From Nocardioides sp. URHA0032 (GTDB lineage: Bacteria > Actinomycetota > Actinomycetes > Propionibacteriales > Nocardioidaceae), in contig NZ_JIAV01000019.1 in assembly GCF_000620645.1 (NCBI RefSeq), positions 227,932-291,931 on the forward strand: a DNA stretch of 64,000 nucleotides, read 5' to 3'. The position numbers and the translations under genes were made by a program. Shown here in pieces: positions 1-13,455 of the stretch. Below the pieces are notes generated by a model. That model was not told where the DNA came from and ran no database searches. It saw nothing but the letters and a program-made list of their open reading frames with translations. The stretch's first letter is position 1, and each line of letters starts with the position of its first letter.

Positions 1-9
1 CGCGACGGC

Positions 10-84
10 GCGTATCGAGACCCGGTCGACATCGCTGACGACGGGATCTCGATACGCTCGCTGGCGCTCGCTACTCGATCAACG
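10..84. repeat. Copy of a dispersed TCTCGATACGC-type repeat
   Basis: GCGTATCGAGA (10-20) is repeated in inverted form as TCTCGATACGC (47-57). This is followed by a stretch rich in GCTCGC and by GCTACTCGATC. The same components, TCTCGATACGC then CGCTACTCGA, recur at about 31.7 kb, so this looks like a dispersed non-coding repeat. I recall similar elements downstream of genes in Nocardioides-like genomes, but that is memory and not shown here. Bases 1-206 hold only this element and the tandem repeat; I see no gene in them. Confidence 0.5.
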
Positions 85-206
85 AACGGCTCCGCCACGC
101 GCGGTCGAGCCCGCCGCGACGGCGCTCGCTACTCGATCAACGAACGGCTACGCCACGCGCGGTCGAGCCCGCCGCGACGGCGCTCGCCACCCGATGAAAC
201 GAACGG

Positions 207-220
<14 letters not shown>
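63..220. repeat. 58-bp tandem repeat, about 2.7 copies, entering the 3' end of secA
   Basis: Units at 63-120 and 121-178 are 58 bp each and differ at one base (TCC versus TAC). A third, partial and more diverged unit covers 179-220. Each full unit begins GGCGCTCGCTACTCGATC and contains GAACGGCT and CACGCGCGGTCGAGC. The third unit contains the secA stop codon (207-209) and its last three codons, so the repeat boundary lies inside the coding end. There are no spacers, so this is not a CRISPR array. Confidence 0.85.
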
Positions 221-3020
<2,800 letters not shown>

Positions 3021-3057
3021 GTGAGTCGGACTCCCTGAAGTGGTTGGCGCCGCCACT

Positions 3058-4278
3058 CTACCGAGCGGCGGAAGCCTCCCCTAACCGCGGCGCCAGGCCG
3101 CCCCGCGGCTCGACCGTGACCGAGGCGAGACCGAGCCAGCCCGCGAGCTGGCGCAGCTCGGCCCCGAGCTCCTCGGCGGTGTCCTCGGGGGCACCGGCCT
3201 CGGCGTACGCCGCCTTGACGACCAGCCGCCCGGCGCCGCCGTCGAACTGCCGGTCGGCCTTGAGGTCGACCCGCGCGACGATGGCGTCGCGGAGCAGGAA
3301 CGGGAGCACGTAGTAGCCGTGCACGCGCTTCTCCGCCGGCACGTAGATCTCGATCCGGTAGTGGAAGTCGAACAACGCCTCGGTGCGCGCCCGCTCCCAG
3401 ACGACCGGGTCGAACGGGCTGAGCAGGGCGCGGGCGTCGATCCGCCGCGGCAGGCGGGCGTCCGCGTGCAGGTAGGCGGGGCGCTTCCAGCCGTCGACCG
3501 TCACCGGCACCAGCTCGCCCTCCTCCACGAGCTCCGCGACGGCGGCCGCGGTGTCCGCCACCGACATCCGGTAGTAGTCGCGCAGGTCCTGGACGGTCGC
3601 GACACCGTGCGACCGGGCCGCCCGGCGCACCAGCTCCCGGTTGGCGTCGGCGAGGCTCGGGGTGGGCTGCGCGAGGACGTCGGCCGGGATCACCCGCTCG
3701 GGGAGGTCGTAGCGGATCTCGAACTGCCCGTTGCGGCCGGCGATGGCGACGTCGCCGGTCATGTAGAGGTAGTCGAGCGCCTTCCGCGTCCCGGACCAGT
3801 TCCAGCCCCAGTTGCCCTTGTCCCGGGGGGTGCCGTCGTCGAGGTCGCGAGCGGTGGTCGCGCCCCGGGCGGCCACCTCGGCGAGCACCCGGGCGGCGAG
3901 CACCTCGTCGACGTCGCGCCACCACTTGCCCTTGCGCTCGCGGTACGACGCCATCCGGTGCTGCATGACCGGCCACAGCTCGACCGGCATGTACGCCTGC
4001 ACGTGCGCCCAGTACTCGACGATCCGGCGCGGCCGCCGCTCCGCGGCGCGGCGGAGCATGTCCACGTCGTAAGGCCCCATCCGCGAGTACAGCGGCATGT
4101 AGTGGGCGCGCTGCAGCACGTTGACGGAGTCCACCTGCAGCACGCCGGTGCGCTCGAGGGTCCGCTGGAACGTGCGCATGGTCGGCACCGTGTGCCGCGG
4201 GTCGAGGAAGCCCTGGGCGGCGAGCGCGACCCGGCGCGCCTGGGCGTTCGAGAGGCGATCAAGCACGGCCGAACTCAA
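3058..4278 (-). CDS. YcaQ/AlkZ-like winged-helix DNA glycosylase family protein
   Basis: The 406-aa protein belongs to the winged-helix family (HTH_42) that includes E. coli YcaQ and Streptomyces AlkZ, glycosylases that unhook interstrand DNA crosslinks. The family's QxD motif is present as LQVDSVN (Q48, D50), followed by [12 protein letters not shown] at about 58-68 and a conserved [10 protein letters not shown] segment. The start at 4278 gives a normal family length. It lies between the orphan response regulator and secA on the same strand, 37 bp upstream of secA, so co-transcription is possible. Whether it acts on crosslinks or on simpler alkylation damage cannot be told from sequence. Confidence 0.8.
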   Translation of the reverse strand: MSSAVLDRLSNAQARRVALAAQGFLDPRHTVPTMRTFQRTLERTGVLQVDSVNVLQRAHYMPLYSRMGPYDVDMLRRAAERRPRRIVEYWAHVQAYMPVELWPVMQHRMASYRERKGKWWRDVDEVLAARVLAEVAARGATTARDLDDGTPRDKGNWGWNWSGTRKALDYLYMTGDVAIAGRNGQFEIRYDLPERVIPADVLAQPTPSLADANRELVRRAARSHGVATVQDLRDYYRMSVADTAAAVAELVEEGELVPVTVDGWKRPAYLHADARLPRRIDARALLSPFDPVVWERARTEALFDFHYRIEIYVPAEKRVHGYYVLPFLLRDAIVARVDLKADRQFDGGAGRLVVKAAYAEAGAPEDTAEELGAELRQLAGWLGLASVTVEPRGGLAPRLGEASAAR

Positions 4279-4348
4279 CCACGAGTCGCCGACACCCGTG
4301 CTGTCAGGGAGACCAGGGGGCGACCCCGTGCAACCCTGCTCCCGCCCC

Positions 4349-5044
4349 CTAGGGCAGCTCGAGCAGCTTCTCGCGGACGGCGTACATGACGGCCTCCATG
4401 CGGGAGTGGAGCTGGAGCTTCTCGAGGATGTTGCGCACGTGGTTCTTGACCGTGTTCTCGCTGATGTAGAGCTCTTTGGCGATCTCGCGGTTGTTCATGC
4501 CCTTGGCGACCAGCCGGAGCACCTCGAGCTCACGGTCGGTGAGCCGCAGGCCGGGCACGTGGTCGCGCTCGGGGCGCGACATCTGCTTGAACTCGTCGAT
4601 CAGCTTGACGGCCATCGACGGGCTGATCAGCGACTGGCCGTCGGCGACCACCCGGACGGCCTGCGCGACCTCCTCGATCGAGGAGTCCTTGAGCAGGTAG
4701 CCGGACGCCCCGCTCTTCACGGCCTCGTAGAGGTCGGCCTCCTCGTCGGAGACGGTCAGCATGATGATCTTGGTGGTCGGGACGGCGTCCTTGATGGCCA
4801 GGCAGGCCTCGATGCCCGAGCGCTTCGGCATCCGGATGTCGAGGAGCACGACGTCCGGCGCCGCGCTGGACGCGAGGGACGTCCCCTCGATGCCGTCGCC
4901 GGCCTCCCCGACGACCTCGATGCCGGGCTCGATGGCCAGCAGCATCGTCAGGCCGCGCCGGAACAGCTCCTGGTCGTCGACGACGAGGACCCGGATGGGC
5001 TCTCGCTCGGCGTCGGTCGTCTGGTCGGCCACGAGAGGCATCAT
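4349..5044 (-). CDS. Orphan NarL/LuxR-type response regulator
   Basis: A 231-aa DNA-binding response regulator. The receiver domain has the acidic pair D23/D24, phospho-acceptor D69 (VVLLDIRMP), T97 and K119. A LuxR-type helix-turn-helix ([22 protein letters not shown]...) fills roughly 168-231. The ATG at 5044 is preferred; the upstream extension to 5116 runs into the hpf terminator and is not family-like. No histidine kinase gene is adjacent, so the partner is unknown. It lies between hpf and the YcaQ-like gene. The last codons overlap one arm of a weak inverted repeat (4315-4322/4343-4350) that could act as a terminator. Confidence 0.88.
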   Translation of the reverse strand: MMPLVADQTTDAEREPIRVLVVDDQELFRRGLTMLLAIEPGIEVVGEAGDGIEGTSLASSAAPDVVLLDIRMPKRSGIEACLAIKDAVPTTKIIMLTVSDEEADLYEAVKSGASGYLLKDSSIEEVAQAVRVVADGQSLISPSMAVKLIDEFKQMSRPERDHVPGLRLTDRELEVLRLVAKGMNNREIAKELYISENTVKNHVRNILEKLQLHSRMEAVMYAVREKLLELP

Positions 5045-5092
5045 GACACGATCGGGCCGCCAAAGGGTGCTGCGCGGGTGGTGGAAAACACC

Positions 5093-5122
5093 GGTGGGAT
5101 GGCCCGAAGGGGCCATCCCACC
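5093..5122 (-). terminator. Rho-independent terminator after hpf
   Basis: GGTGGGATGGCCC (5093-5105) pairs perfectly with 5110-5122: a 13-bp stem with a 4-nt loop. Read on the minus strand, the apex is C-UUCG-G, an especially stable tetraloop, and the stem is followed by GGTGTTTTCC. It lies 25 bp downstream of the hpf stop and separates hpf from the response regulator gene. Confidence 0.85.
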
Positions 5123-5146
5123 AGCGAGGTCGAGCGCGGAGTGCGG

Positions 5147-5767
5147 TCAGTCGGCGTCGCCGAGGTCCAGCGAGATCACGCCGTAGTCGTAGCCGCGCCG
5201 CCGGTAGACGACCGACGGGCGCTCGTTCTCCTTGTCCACGAACAGGTAGAAGTCGTGGCCGACGAGCTCCATCTCGTACAACGCCTGGTCGAGCGTCATC
5301 GGCGCTGCGGCGTGGGTCTTCTCGCGCACCACGAGCGGTCCGTCCCCGGTGACGTCGATCGGCCCGACCTGGCGCTCGGTCGTCACCGGCTCCGCCTCGT
5401 CGATGACCTCGTCCGCCGTGGGGGCGAGGGCCTGGCCCACCGAGACAGGCGTGCGGCGGCCCCGGTGCACCCGGCGCCGGTCGGCGGCTCGGCGCATCTG
5501 CTCCGCCATCTTGTCCACCGCGAGGTCGAGCGCCGCCATCTTGTCGGCGGCACACGCCTCGGCACGGATCACCGGTCCCTTGGAGAGTGCGGTCAGCTCG
5601 AGGCGTACGGCGCGGTCGGCCTGACGGGGGTTCTTCTCGCACTCGACCTCCACGTTCACGCGGATGATCCGATGGTCGTGCTTCTCCAGCCTCGTCAGCT
5701 TGTCCTCCACATGGCCGCGGAACCTGTCCGACAGCTCGCAGTGACGTCCGGTGACCACAACTTCCAT
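5147..5767 (-). CDS. hpf: Ribosome hibernation promoting factor, long form
   Basis: Long-form HPF binds the 30S subunit and dimerises ribosomes into inactive 100S particles in stationary phase or stress. The 206-aa product has the N-terminal S30AE domain (MEVVVTGRHCELSDRFRGHVE..., about 1-100), a variable basic linker, and the C-terminal dimerisation domain (about 145-200: PMTLDQALYEMELVGHDFYLF). The ATG at 5767 was chosen over 5785 because GGAGG lies six bases upstream. It sits between comF and the response regulator in the order comF-hpf-secA that is common in actinobacteria. Confidence 0.95.
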   Translation of the reverse strand: MEVVVTGRHCELSDRFRGHVEDKLTRLEKHDHRIIRVNVEVECEKNPRQADRAVRLELTALSKGPVIRAEACAADKMAALDLAVDKMAEQMRRAADRRRVHRGRRTPVSVGQALAPTADEVIDEAEPVTTERQVGPIDVTGDGPLVVREKTHAAAPMTLDQALYEMELVGHDFYLFVDKENERPSVVYRRRGYDYGVISLDLGDAD

Positions 5768-6104
5768 GTGAACCTCCAGTTGCACGGTTGGTCTCGCGTG
5801 TTCAGCTGCTGCTCAGGGCAGGCAGAGGAGTCCGTCCGGCCGACCTGGTCTTCGACCCCACAATCGCCTGCTGAGGCTTCCGCGGCTTCTCTGCCACTAC
5901 TGGCCTTCTCCCGGACGACGCCGCATCTGACGGCGTGGACGGGGCAGGACTTACCACTAAGCCGCACCGTGATCCCGCGCTCAGAGCGCGGTTACGTGGA
6001 CCGTTTCGCCTGCGACTGGCATCGGCTTGCCGACGCGGGACCGGGGCTTGCCCGGATCCCTCGACGACGCAACCACGGACCCGGACGGACTCCATACAAA
6101 GACG
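5768..6104. other. 337-bp intergenic region upstream of hpf
   Basis: This is the largest gap in the first 30 kb and must hold the hpf promoter. I found no convincing -35/-10 pair. It contains a short perfect hairpin, CCGCGCT-CAG-AGCGCGG (5975-5991), which could be a weak terminator for comF, and the hpf ribosome-binding site next to the start. No credible small gene was seen; the open frames here are short and not conserved-looking. Confidence 0.5.
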
Positions 6105-6815
6105 TTAGTCGCTCGCCGGGGCGGGCGAAAGGGCGGGTCCCGCCGAGATCCTCCGGGTGGCCGCGACAGCCGCGATCGCGCCCACCGACAGCCCGACGGA
6201 CTCCAGCGCGCGCTGCGCCTCCCGCGCGGTGGCACCACTGGTGATCACGTCGTCGCACACGATCAGCCGGGCTCGCGGGCGGGTGCGGGCCAGGCGGCGC
6301 AGCCCGGCCGACGGGACGTGCAGCGAGCCCGCGAGGTTGGCCGCGCGCTGCCCGGCGTCCAGGCCGGCCTGGTCGACCAGGCCCGCCCGCGTGCGCAGCA
6401 GGGGTACGGCGGGGGCGTGCAGGAGCCGGGCCGCCCGCGCGGTCACGGACCGGGTCGGGTCGTGACCGCGCGCCCGCACGACCGCCGGTCGCGACGGGAC
6501 CGGCACGAGCACGATCGGGCCGTCGAGCCCGGCCGTCTCGACGGCCGTGGCCAGCAGCCGCGCGAGCGGCCGGGCGAGGGCCAGGACCCGGTGCTCCTTG
6601 TGCGCGAGGACCATCGCACGGACGGTCCCGGTGTACTCGTCCGCCGCCCACGGGGGCGCCAGGCCGGCCGGGGTCGGCGTCGGCCACGCCGGGCGACCGG
6701 TCGTCGGCAGCGCGGCGGCACAGCAGGCGCAGAGCACCCGCCCGGGCCGCTCGCAGCCGACGCAGTGGCCGCCGAGCAGGAGGTCGAGGGCCCCGTCGAG
6801 GACGTCGAGCAGCAC
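6105..6815 (-). CDS. ComF family phosphoribosyltransferase-like protein
   Basis: A 236-aa ComF-type protein. The N terminus has a zinc-binding cysteine cluster (C18, C21, C29 and C31/C32) and the C-terminal half is a type I phosphoribosyltransferase fold with the PRPP-binding loop LIVCDDVITSGATARE (about 184-199). In naturally competent bacteria ComF acts in DNA uptake. In actinobacteria the family is widespread without proven competence, so the role here is open (nucleotide salvage or DNA processing). It lies 57 bp downstream of lpqB and precedes hpf, a conserved order. Confidence 0.85.
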   Translation of the reverse strand: MLLDVLDGALDLLLGGHCVGCERPGRVLCACCAAALPTTGRPAWPTPTPAGLAPPWAADEYTGTVRAMVLAHKEHRVLALARPLARLLATAVETAGLDGPIVLVPVPSRPAVVRARGHDPTRSVTARAARLLHAPAVPLLRTRAGLVDQAGLDAGQRAANLAGSLHVPSAGLRRLARTRPRARLIVCDDVITSGATAREAQRALESVGLSVGAIAAVAATRRISAGPALSPAPASD

Positions 6816-6872
6816 CCGCCGATGCCAGCACCCCGGGAGCCCCGGTTCAACCGCCCGGGACCGCCCTGTGGA

Positions 6873-8621
6873 TCAGCCGACGTAGACGATGGCCCGGATC
6901 GGGTCGTCGAACGTGATCGAGTGGGGGTCCGCGCTGACGACGACCAGCCCGCGGCGGGTGGTGCCGTAGATCGGCTCGTCGCCCACCGGTGAGCCCGCCA
7001 GGCCGAGCACCCGGCCCTCGACGTCGGTGGCGGTGGCGTCGGGTCCGATCGGCGCGCCGTCGACGGAGGCGGGCGCGACCTCGGATCGGGTCGGCGTGAG
7101 CGGGTTGAGCACCGCCAGGCTGGCGCTGGTGCGCCAGGAGATGTCGCGGACCGGCAGGCTCACGTCGTCTCCGACCGTGATCGGCTGGGCCGGCAGGGCC
7201 CCGAGCACGTCGCCCGCCCCGTTGTGCTCGATCCGGCTCATCATCAGCACGTCCCGGCCCGCGCGACGCACCACCGCGACGAGGCGGGTGCTGTCGCGCG
7301 AGACGAGGAACATCCGCACCCGCTCGCCGGTGAGGCCCGGGATCCGCAACGGGACGGCGCCGGCCGCGCCGGGGTCGACGTGGAAGACGCGGGCGCCGCG
7401 CGCGGTGCGGTCCACCAGCCACATCCGGTCGGAGAAGTCCCAGGCCGGGCGCAGGAAGTCGGTCCCGGTGGCGACCGTGCGCACCTTGCCCGCGCCGGCG
7501 TCCGCCAGGGGCGCGGCGAGCACCGTCGTACCGCCCTCGGTCACGCCGGCCGAACGGTTCGCCCCGAGGTCGACGCCGACCGACCGGAGGTCGTAGGACC
7601 GGTTCCCGAACGGTCCGTCCACCCGGCCCAGCGCGGCCGGGGTGCCGGACACGAGCCGTCCCGCACGACTGAGGCCGTAGAGCAGCGGGCTCGACTGGAA
7701 GCCGGCCGGGTCGTACTCGGCGCCACCGTCGACCCGGTAGGAGCTCACCCCGCCGGGCAACGGCACGGGAGCGCCACCCACCGAGAGGCGGATGCTCTTC
7801 ACCTTCGGCTCCTGGCGCAGGGTCCAGGCGAACTGCGCCATCATCAGGTCGACGGTGTTCGCCGAGAGCTGCCCGGCGTCACCGGTGAGGAGCACGTCGG
7901 CGACGCCTTCGTCGGAGACCGTCACGCCGACGGCCACGTCCAGACCGCGCGGGATGAAGGTCTGGGCGACCCGCTGCAGGCCGGACCCCGGCCCCATCAG
8001 CAACGCCTCGGTCAGGCTGGTGGCCAGCTGGTCGCCGGTCGGCACGAAGACCGGCTCGGGCTCGAGGATCGAGGCGGTCGGGTCGAAGAAGTAGAGCGAG
8101 ACCGGCCGGTAGCGGTCGGCGAACCAGTTCTCGGGCACGATCAGGGCGTTCGGCGCGTCGTCGATGCGCCACTCGCCGTCGGCGCGCACCATCGACAGCG
8201 TGACCGTGCGCTGCCGCGGCGGGAGCGCCCCCAGCCAGGCACCCCGGGCGTCCAGGTGGTTCGCAGTGGTGAGCCGCACGGTGACCTCACCACCGACGTC
8301 GCGAGGCGTCGGCGGCGCGCCGTACGTGATGGTCTGGTGCTGCGGGTTCCAGGCCGCGGCCGCGTCGGTCGTCAGGTACTCCTTGGCGGTCGCCAGGTCC
8401 AACGGCCACTTCTGCATCGCGTTGACGAAGCCCCGCGCGACCTCGGTGCGCGACCAGCCCGGCTGCGGCGGCAGCGGGTCGATGAACGCCGCACCCTGCG
8501 CGGAGACCGGGTCACCCTGGGCCCGCGTCGTCACGACCGGACCGTCGTTCGGCATGCCGACGCAGCCGACCAGCGCGAGACTGGTCACGAGCACGAGCAA
8601 CGCGGCGAGCGGGCGCCTCAC
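6873..8621 (-). CDS. lpqB: Lipoprotein LpqB, MtrAB-associated
   Basis: LpqB is a lipoprotein on the outer face of the membrane that interacts with the sensor kinase MtrB and modulates its signalling. The 582-aa product begins with a short signal peptide and a lipobox ending LALVGC (lipidated Cys20). It continues with the GerMN-like domain and a C-terminal propeller-like region. The GTG start overlaps the mtrB stop by 4 nt (GTGA), so translation is coupled. The longer open frame extending to 9776 is mtrB read in another frame. Confidence 0.95.
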   Translation of the reverse strand: MRRPLAALLVLVTSLALVGCVGMPNDGPVVTTRAQGDPVSAQGAAFIDPLPPQPGWSRTEVARGFVNAMQKWPLDLATAKEYLTTDAAAAWNPQHQTITYGAPPTPRDVGGEVTVRLTTANHLDARGAWLGALPPRQRTVTLSMVRADGEWRIDDAPNALIVPENWFADRYRPVSLYFFDPTASILEPEPVFVPTGDQLATSLTEALLMGPGSGLQRVAQTFIPRGLDVAVGVTVSDEGVADVLLTGDAGQLSANTVDLMMAQFAWTLRQEPKVKSIRLSVGGAPVPLPGGVSSYRVDGGAEYDPAGFQSSPLLYGLSRAGRLVSGTPAALGRVDGPFGNRSYDLRSVGVDLGANRSAGVTEGGTTVLAAPLADAGAGKVRTVATGTDFLRPAWDFSDRMWLVDRTARGARVFHVDPGAAGAVPLRIPGLTGERVRMFLVSRDSTRLVAVVRRAGRDVLMMSRIEHNGAGDVLGALPAQPITVGDDVSLPVRDISWRTSASLAVLNPLTPTRSEVAPASVDGAPIGPDATATDVEGRVLGLAGSPVGDEPIYGTTRRGLVVVSADPHSITFDDPIRAIVYVG

Positions 8622-10249
8622 GAGACCGGCTCCGCGATGTCGGTCGGGACGAGCGGCAGCGGGCTGTGCCGCAGCACACCGCCGACCCGGCGCGGGAGCG
8701 TGAGGCGGAACTGCGCCCCCTCCCCCGGCCGGCCCCACGCCTGGAGCCAGCCACCGTGGAGGTGGGTGTCCTCGAGCGCGATCGAGAGGCCGAGCCCGGT
8801 GCCGCCGCTGGTGCGGGCGCGCGCCGGGTCGGCGCGCCAGAACCGGTTGAACACCATCGACGCCTCGCCGGGAGCCAGCCCGACGCCGTTGTCGCGGACC
8901 GCGATCGCCGCGGCGTGCTCGTCGCCCGCGACGTGCACGACGATCGCGTCGGGGCCGTCCGCGGCCGCGTGGTCGATCGCGTTGGTGACGAGGTTGCGGA
9001 CGATCCGCTCCACCCGGCGTACGTCGGCCTGGGCCAGGCAGGCGTGGTCGGGTGCCTGCACCACCACCTGCACGCCGCGCTGCTGCGCGAGGGGTCGGGT
9101 GGCATCGACGATGCGATGGGCGACGTCGACCAGGTTCACGTCGTCCAGCTCGAGCACGGCGGCGCCCGCGTCGAAGCGGCTGATCTCGAGCAGGTCCGCG
9201 AGCAGCGTCTCGAACCGGTCGAGCTCGGTCTGCAGGAGCTCCGCCGCGCGCGCGGTGGCGGGATCGAAGTCGTCGCGGGCGTCGTGCAGGACGTCGCCGG
9301 CCATCCGCACCGTCGTCAGCGGCGTGCGCAGCTCGTGGGAGACGTCGGAGACGAAGCGGCGCTGCACCCGGCTGAGCTCCTCGAGCTGGCGGATCTGGCG
9401 CTGCAGGTTGCTGGCCATCTGGTTGAAGGAGGTGGCCAGACGGGCGAGGTCGTCCTCGCCGGACACCTTGAGGCGCTCCTGGAGCTGGCCGGCCGCGAGC
9501 CGCTCGGCGACCCGGCGGGCCATCCGGATCGGCGTCACCACCTGCCGGGTCACCAGCCAGGTCATGCCCGCGACCAGCACGAGCAGCAGCGTGGCCGCGG
9601 CCAGCAGGGCCCGGGTGACCAGTGCCAGCGTCTCCTCCTGCTCGTCGAGCGGGAAGAGGTAGTAGAGCGTGTAGGTCTCGGCGTCGGCGGGGAGCTGCAC
9701 CTGGGAGCCGACCACGATGCCGGGCTTCTCGGTGGTGACGCCGTCCTCGGTGCTGTGGATGGTCGTGTACGTCCACGCCGTGCTCGACGCGTCCTCGTCG
9801 AAGTGCCGCTCCAGTGACACCGGCACGCTCGAGGTGTCCAGGCCGGGCGTGAAGTTCGCGCCACCGTCGGAGATCCGGCTGCCCGGCAGCGCCGGGCCGA
9901 CCAGCACGACCGAGAAGCCGCGGGTCTCGCCGCGCTGGATCAGGATGCCGGCCAGTCCCTGCTGCTGCTGCACGGCGTCGTTGCCGGTCTGCCGCGACGC
10001 CTCGAGCAGGTCACGCGCACCGGCGGTCTCGTCGTTCGCCTCCGCGACGACCGCGTCGACCCGGTGGTCGAGCAGGCCCTCCCGGGTCTGCTGGAGCAGG
10101 AACCAGCCGACCACGCTGATCACCACGGCGCTCAGCACCACGGTGCTGGCCACGACGCGCGCCTGGATGGAGCGGCGCCAGAAGGTCAGTCCCCGTCGGA
10201 GGGCCTGCGGGAGCCTGCGCGAGCCGACCGGGGATCGAAGGTCCAGCAT
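8618..10249 (-). CDS. mtrB: Sensor histidine kinase MtrB
   Basis: MtrB is the membrane kinase of the MtrAB system, which couples cell-wall metabolism and division to osmotic or growth signals. The 543-aa protein has two membrane segments (about 32-54 and 212-234) flanking an extracytoplasmic sensor domain, then HAMP (about 235-288), the H-box SHELRTPL with phospho-accepting H305, and a C-terminal ATPase domain with N and G boxes (NLVTNAIDHA, GGTGLGLSIA). It is followed by lpqB with a 4-nt overlap and preceded by mtrA with a 9-bp gap. Confidence 0.96.
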   Translation of the reverse strand: MLDLRSPVGSRRLPQALRRGLTFWRRSIQARVVASTVVLSAVVISVVGWFLLQQTREGLLDHRVDAVVAEANDETAGARDLLEASRQTGNDAVQQQQGLAGILIQRGETRGFSVVLVGPALPGSRISDGGANFTPGLDTSSVPVSLERHFDEDASSTAWTYTTIHSTEDGVTTEKPGIVVGSQVQLPADAETYTLYYLFPLDEQEETLALVTRALLAAATLLLVLVAGMTWLVTRQVVTPIRMARRVAERLAAGQLQERLKVSGEDDLARLATSFNQMASNLQRQIRQLEELSRVQRRFVSDVSHELRTPLTTVRMAGDVLHDARDDFDPATARAAELLQTELDRFETLLADLLEISRFDAGAAVLELDDVNLVDVAHRIVDATRPLAQQRGVQVVVQAPDHACLAQADVRRVERIVRNLVTNAIDHAAADGPDAIVVHVAGDEHAAAIAVRDNGVGLAPGEASMVFNRFWRADPARARTSGGTGLGLSIALEDTHLHGGWLQAWGRPGEGAQFRLTLPRRVGGVLRHSPLPLVPTDIAEPVS

Positions 10250-10258
10250 CGGCTCGGC

Positions 10259-10984
10259 CTACGACGTCCCGGCCTTGTATCCCACGCCCCGGACCGTCAC
10301 GACGATCTCCGGGTTCTCCGGGTCGTGCTCCACCTTGGAGCGCAGCCGCTGCACGTGCACGTTCACCAGCCGCGTGTCGGCGGCGTGCCGGTAGCCCCAC
10401 ACCTGCTCGAGCAGCACCTCGCGGGTGAAGACCTGCCAGGGCTTGCGGGCCAGGCAGACGAGCAGGTCGAACTCGAGGGGCGTCAGGCTGATGGCGGCGC
10501 CGTTCCGCGTGACCCCGTGGCCGGCCACGTCGATGGTGAGGTCGCCGATGGTGAGCGTCTCCGGCGTCGGCGCGTCGAACCGGCGGATCCGGGCCCGGAT
10601 CCGGGCCACGAGCTCCTTGGGCTTGAACGGCTTCACGACGTAGTCGTCGGCGCCGGACTCGAGCCCGACGACCACGTCGACGGTGTCGCCCTTCGCGGTC
10701 AGCATCACGATCGGGACGCCGGACTCGGCCCGGATCTCCTTGCAGACGTCGATGCCGTCCTTGCCGGGCAGCATCAGGTCGAGCAGGACCAGATCCGGGC
10801 GGTAGTCGCGGAACTCCTCGATCGCGTGGTCACCGCGCGTGACCATCCGGCTGTCGAAGCCCTCCTGGCGCAGCACGATCGTCAGCATCTCCGCCAGGGA
10901 CGCGTCGTCGTCGACCACCAGGATGCGGCCCTTGGTCCCCGGGTCGCTGGGTGGCCCCGACGGGGCGCCGACGGACTCGCTCAT
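10259..10984 (-). CDS. mtrA: Response regulator MtrA
   Basis: MtrA is the OmpR-family partner of MtrB. It controls peptidoglycan hydrolase, replication and division genes in actinobacteria. In the 241-aa product, the receiver has D25-D27, phospho-acceptor D69, T96 and K118, and the C-terminal winged helix ends RGVGYKAG. It is first in mtrA-mtrB-lpqB, 36 bp downstream of ahcY. The thymidylate kinase gene that sits between ahcY and mtrA in mycobacteria is absent here. Confidence 0.97.
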   Translation of the reverse strand: MSESVGAPSGPPSDPGTKGRILVVDDDASLAEMLTIVLRQEGFDSRMVTRGDHAIEEFRDYRPDLVLLDLMLPGKDGIDVCKEIRAESGVPIVMLTAKGDTVDVVVGLESGADDYVVKPFKPKELVARIRARIRRFDAPTPETLTIGDLTIDVAGHGVTRNGAAISLTPLEFDLLVCLARKPWQVFTREVLLEQVWGYRHAADTRLVNVHVQRLRSKVEHDPENPEIVVTVRGVGYKAGTS

Positions 10985-11020
10985 GTCGTCAATAGTGCCA
11001 GCCCGGGGGCGTGGAACCGG

Positions 11021-12448
<1,428 letters not shown>

Positions 12449-12503
12449 GTCTGCTCCTGGTCCAGAGGGGCTGGTGCTGCCTGGAATCCGAGACTAGATC
12501 GAC

Positions 12504-13445
12504 CTAGGAGTTTCCGAAGAATCGTCGCCGCACCCTGCCGACGAGCGGCGACACCACGTTGACGACGGGGATCAGCAGCAGTCCGAGCAGGAGTCCGAAC
12601 GCCGCCGAGAGAGCGGTGTTGACGAGCCACCCCTGGACGCCGTGGTGGACGGCCTCCTCGGCGTGGTGCACGAGGTCGTAGAGCGGGTGCCACCCGAGCT
12701 CGTCGAGGCCGTTGAGGACGATGTGTCCGCCCACCCAGAGCATCGCGGCGACGCCCACCACCGAGATGACCGAGAGCAGCCTCGGGGTCCCGACCACCAG
12801 GCCCCGCCCGACCTTCTGCGCGACCGACGACGACCGCTGCGCCAGCGAGAGACCGACGTCGTCGAGCTTCACGATGATCGCGACGACGCCGTACACCGCG
12901 ATCGTGATGACGACCGCGACGACGACGAGGATCGCGAGCCGGGCGAGGAACGCCTGGTCGGCGACCTCGTTGAGCGCGATCACCATGATCTCGGCGGACA
13001 GGATCAGGTCGGTGCGGATCGCGCTGGCGACCATCGTCCTCTCGGCGTCCGGGCCGTCCTCGGCGACCGGGTGGTCGTGGTGGTCGTGGCCACGGAGCCG
13101 GCCCCACACCTTCTCGGCGCCCTCGAAGCAGAGGTAGGACCCGCCGACCATCAGGATCGGCGTCAGCAGGCCCGGCAGGAACTGGCTGAGCACCAGTGCC
13201 ACCGGGAGGATGATCAGCAGCTTGTTGCGCAGCGACCCCACCGTGATCTTGCGGATCATCGGCAGCTCGCGGTCGGCGGTCACGCCGTGGACGTACTGTG
13301 GCGTCACCGCGGTGTCGTCGACCACCACGCCGGCGGCCTTGGTGGTCGCGCGGCCCGCCGCGGCACCGACGTCGTCGATCGATGCGGCGGCCATCCGCGC
13401 CAGTGCTGCGACGTCGTCGAGCAGCGCGAAGAGCCCACCAGCCAT
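12504..13445 (-). CDS. DUF808 family membrane protein
   Basis: A 313-aa polytopic membrane protein of the DUF808 (YedI-like) family, whose biochemical role is unknown. It starts with the typical MAGGLFALLDDVAALARM and contains VTPQYVHGVTADRELPMIRKI (about 47-67). Several hydrophobic segments follow (about 73-95, 165-210, 225-245 and 275-300). A His-rich stretch, GHDHHDHP, lies in a cytoplasmic loop near residue 120 and might bind metal. It sits 10 bp downstream of an acyltransferase gene, apparently inserted in the otherwise conserved manB-ahcY neighbourhood. Confidence 0.85.
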   Translation of the reverse strand: MAGGLFALLDDVAALARMAAASIDDVGAAAGRATTKAAGVVVDDTAVTPQYVHGVTADRELPMIRKITVGSLRNKLLIILPVALVLSQFLPGLLTPILMVGGSYLCFEGAEKVWGRLRGHDHHDHPVAEDGPDAERTMVASAIRTDLILSAEIMVIALNEVADQAFLARLAILVVVAVVITIAVYGVVAIIVKLDDVGLSLAQRSSSVAQKVGRGLVVGTPRLLSVISVVGVAAMLWVGGHIVLNGLDELGWHPLYDLVHHAEEAVHHGVQGWLVNTALSAAFGLLLGLLLIPVVNVVSPLVGRVRRRFFGNS

Positions 13446-13455
13446 GGGGTCGAGC

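Noticed and set aside
4315..4350. Inverted repeat after the orphan response regulator gene
   Set aside because: An 8-bp GC stem with a 20-nt loop is too weak to list as a terminator on its own; noted in the gene entry.
12449..12503. SAM- or SAH-responsive riboswitch before ahcY
   Set aside because: The gap to the upstream gene is 55 bp and shows no pseudoknot-like pairing; only a ribosome-binding site is evident.
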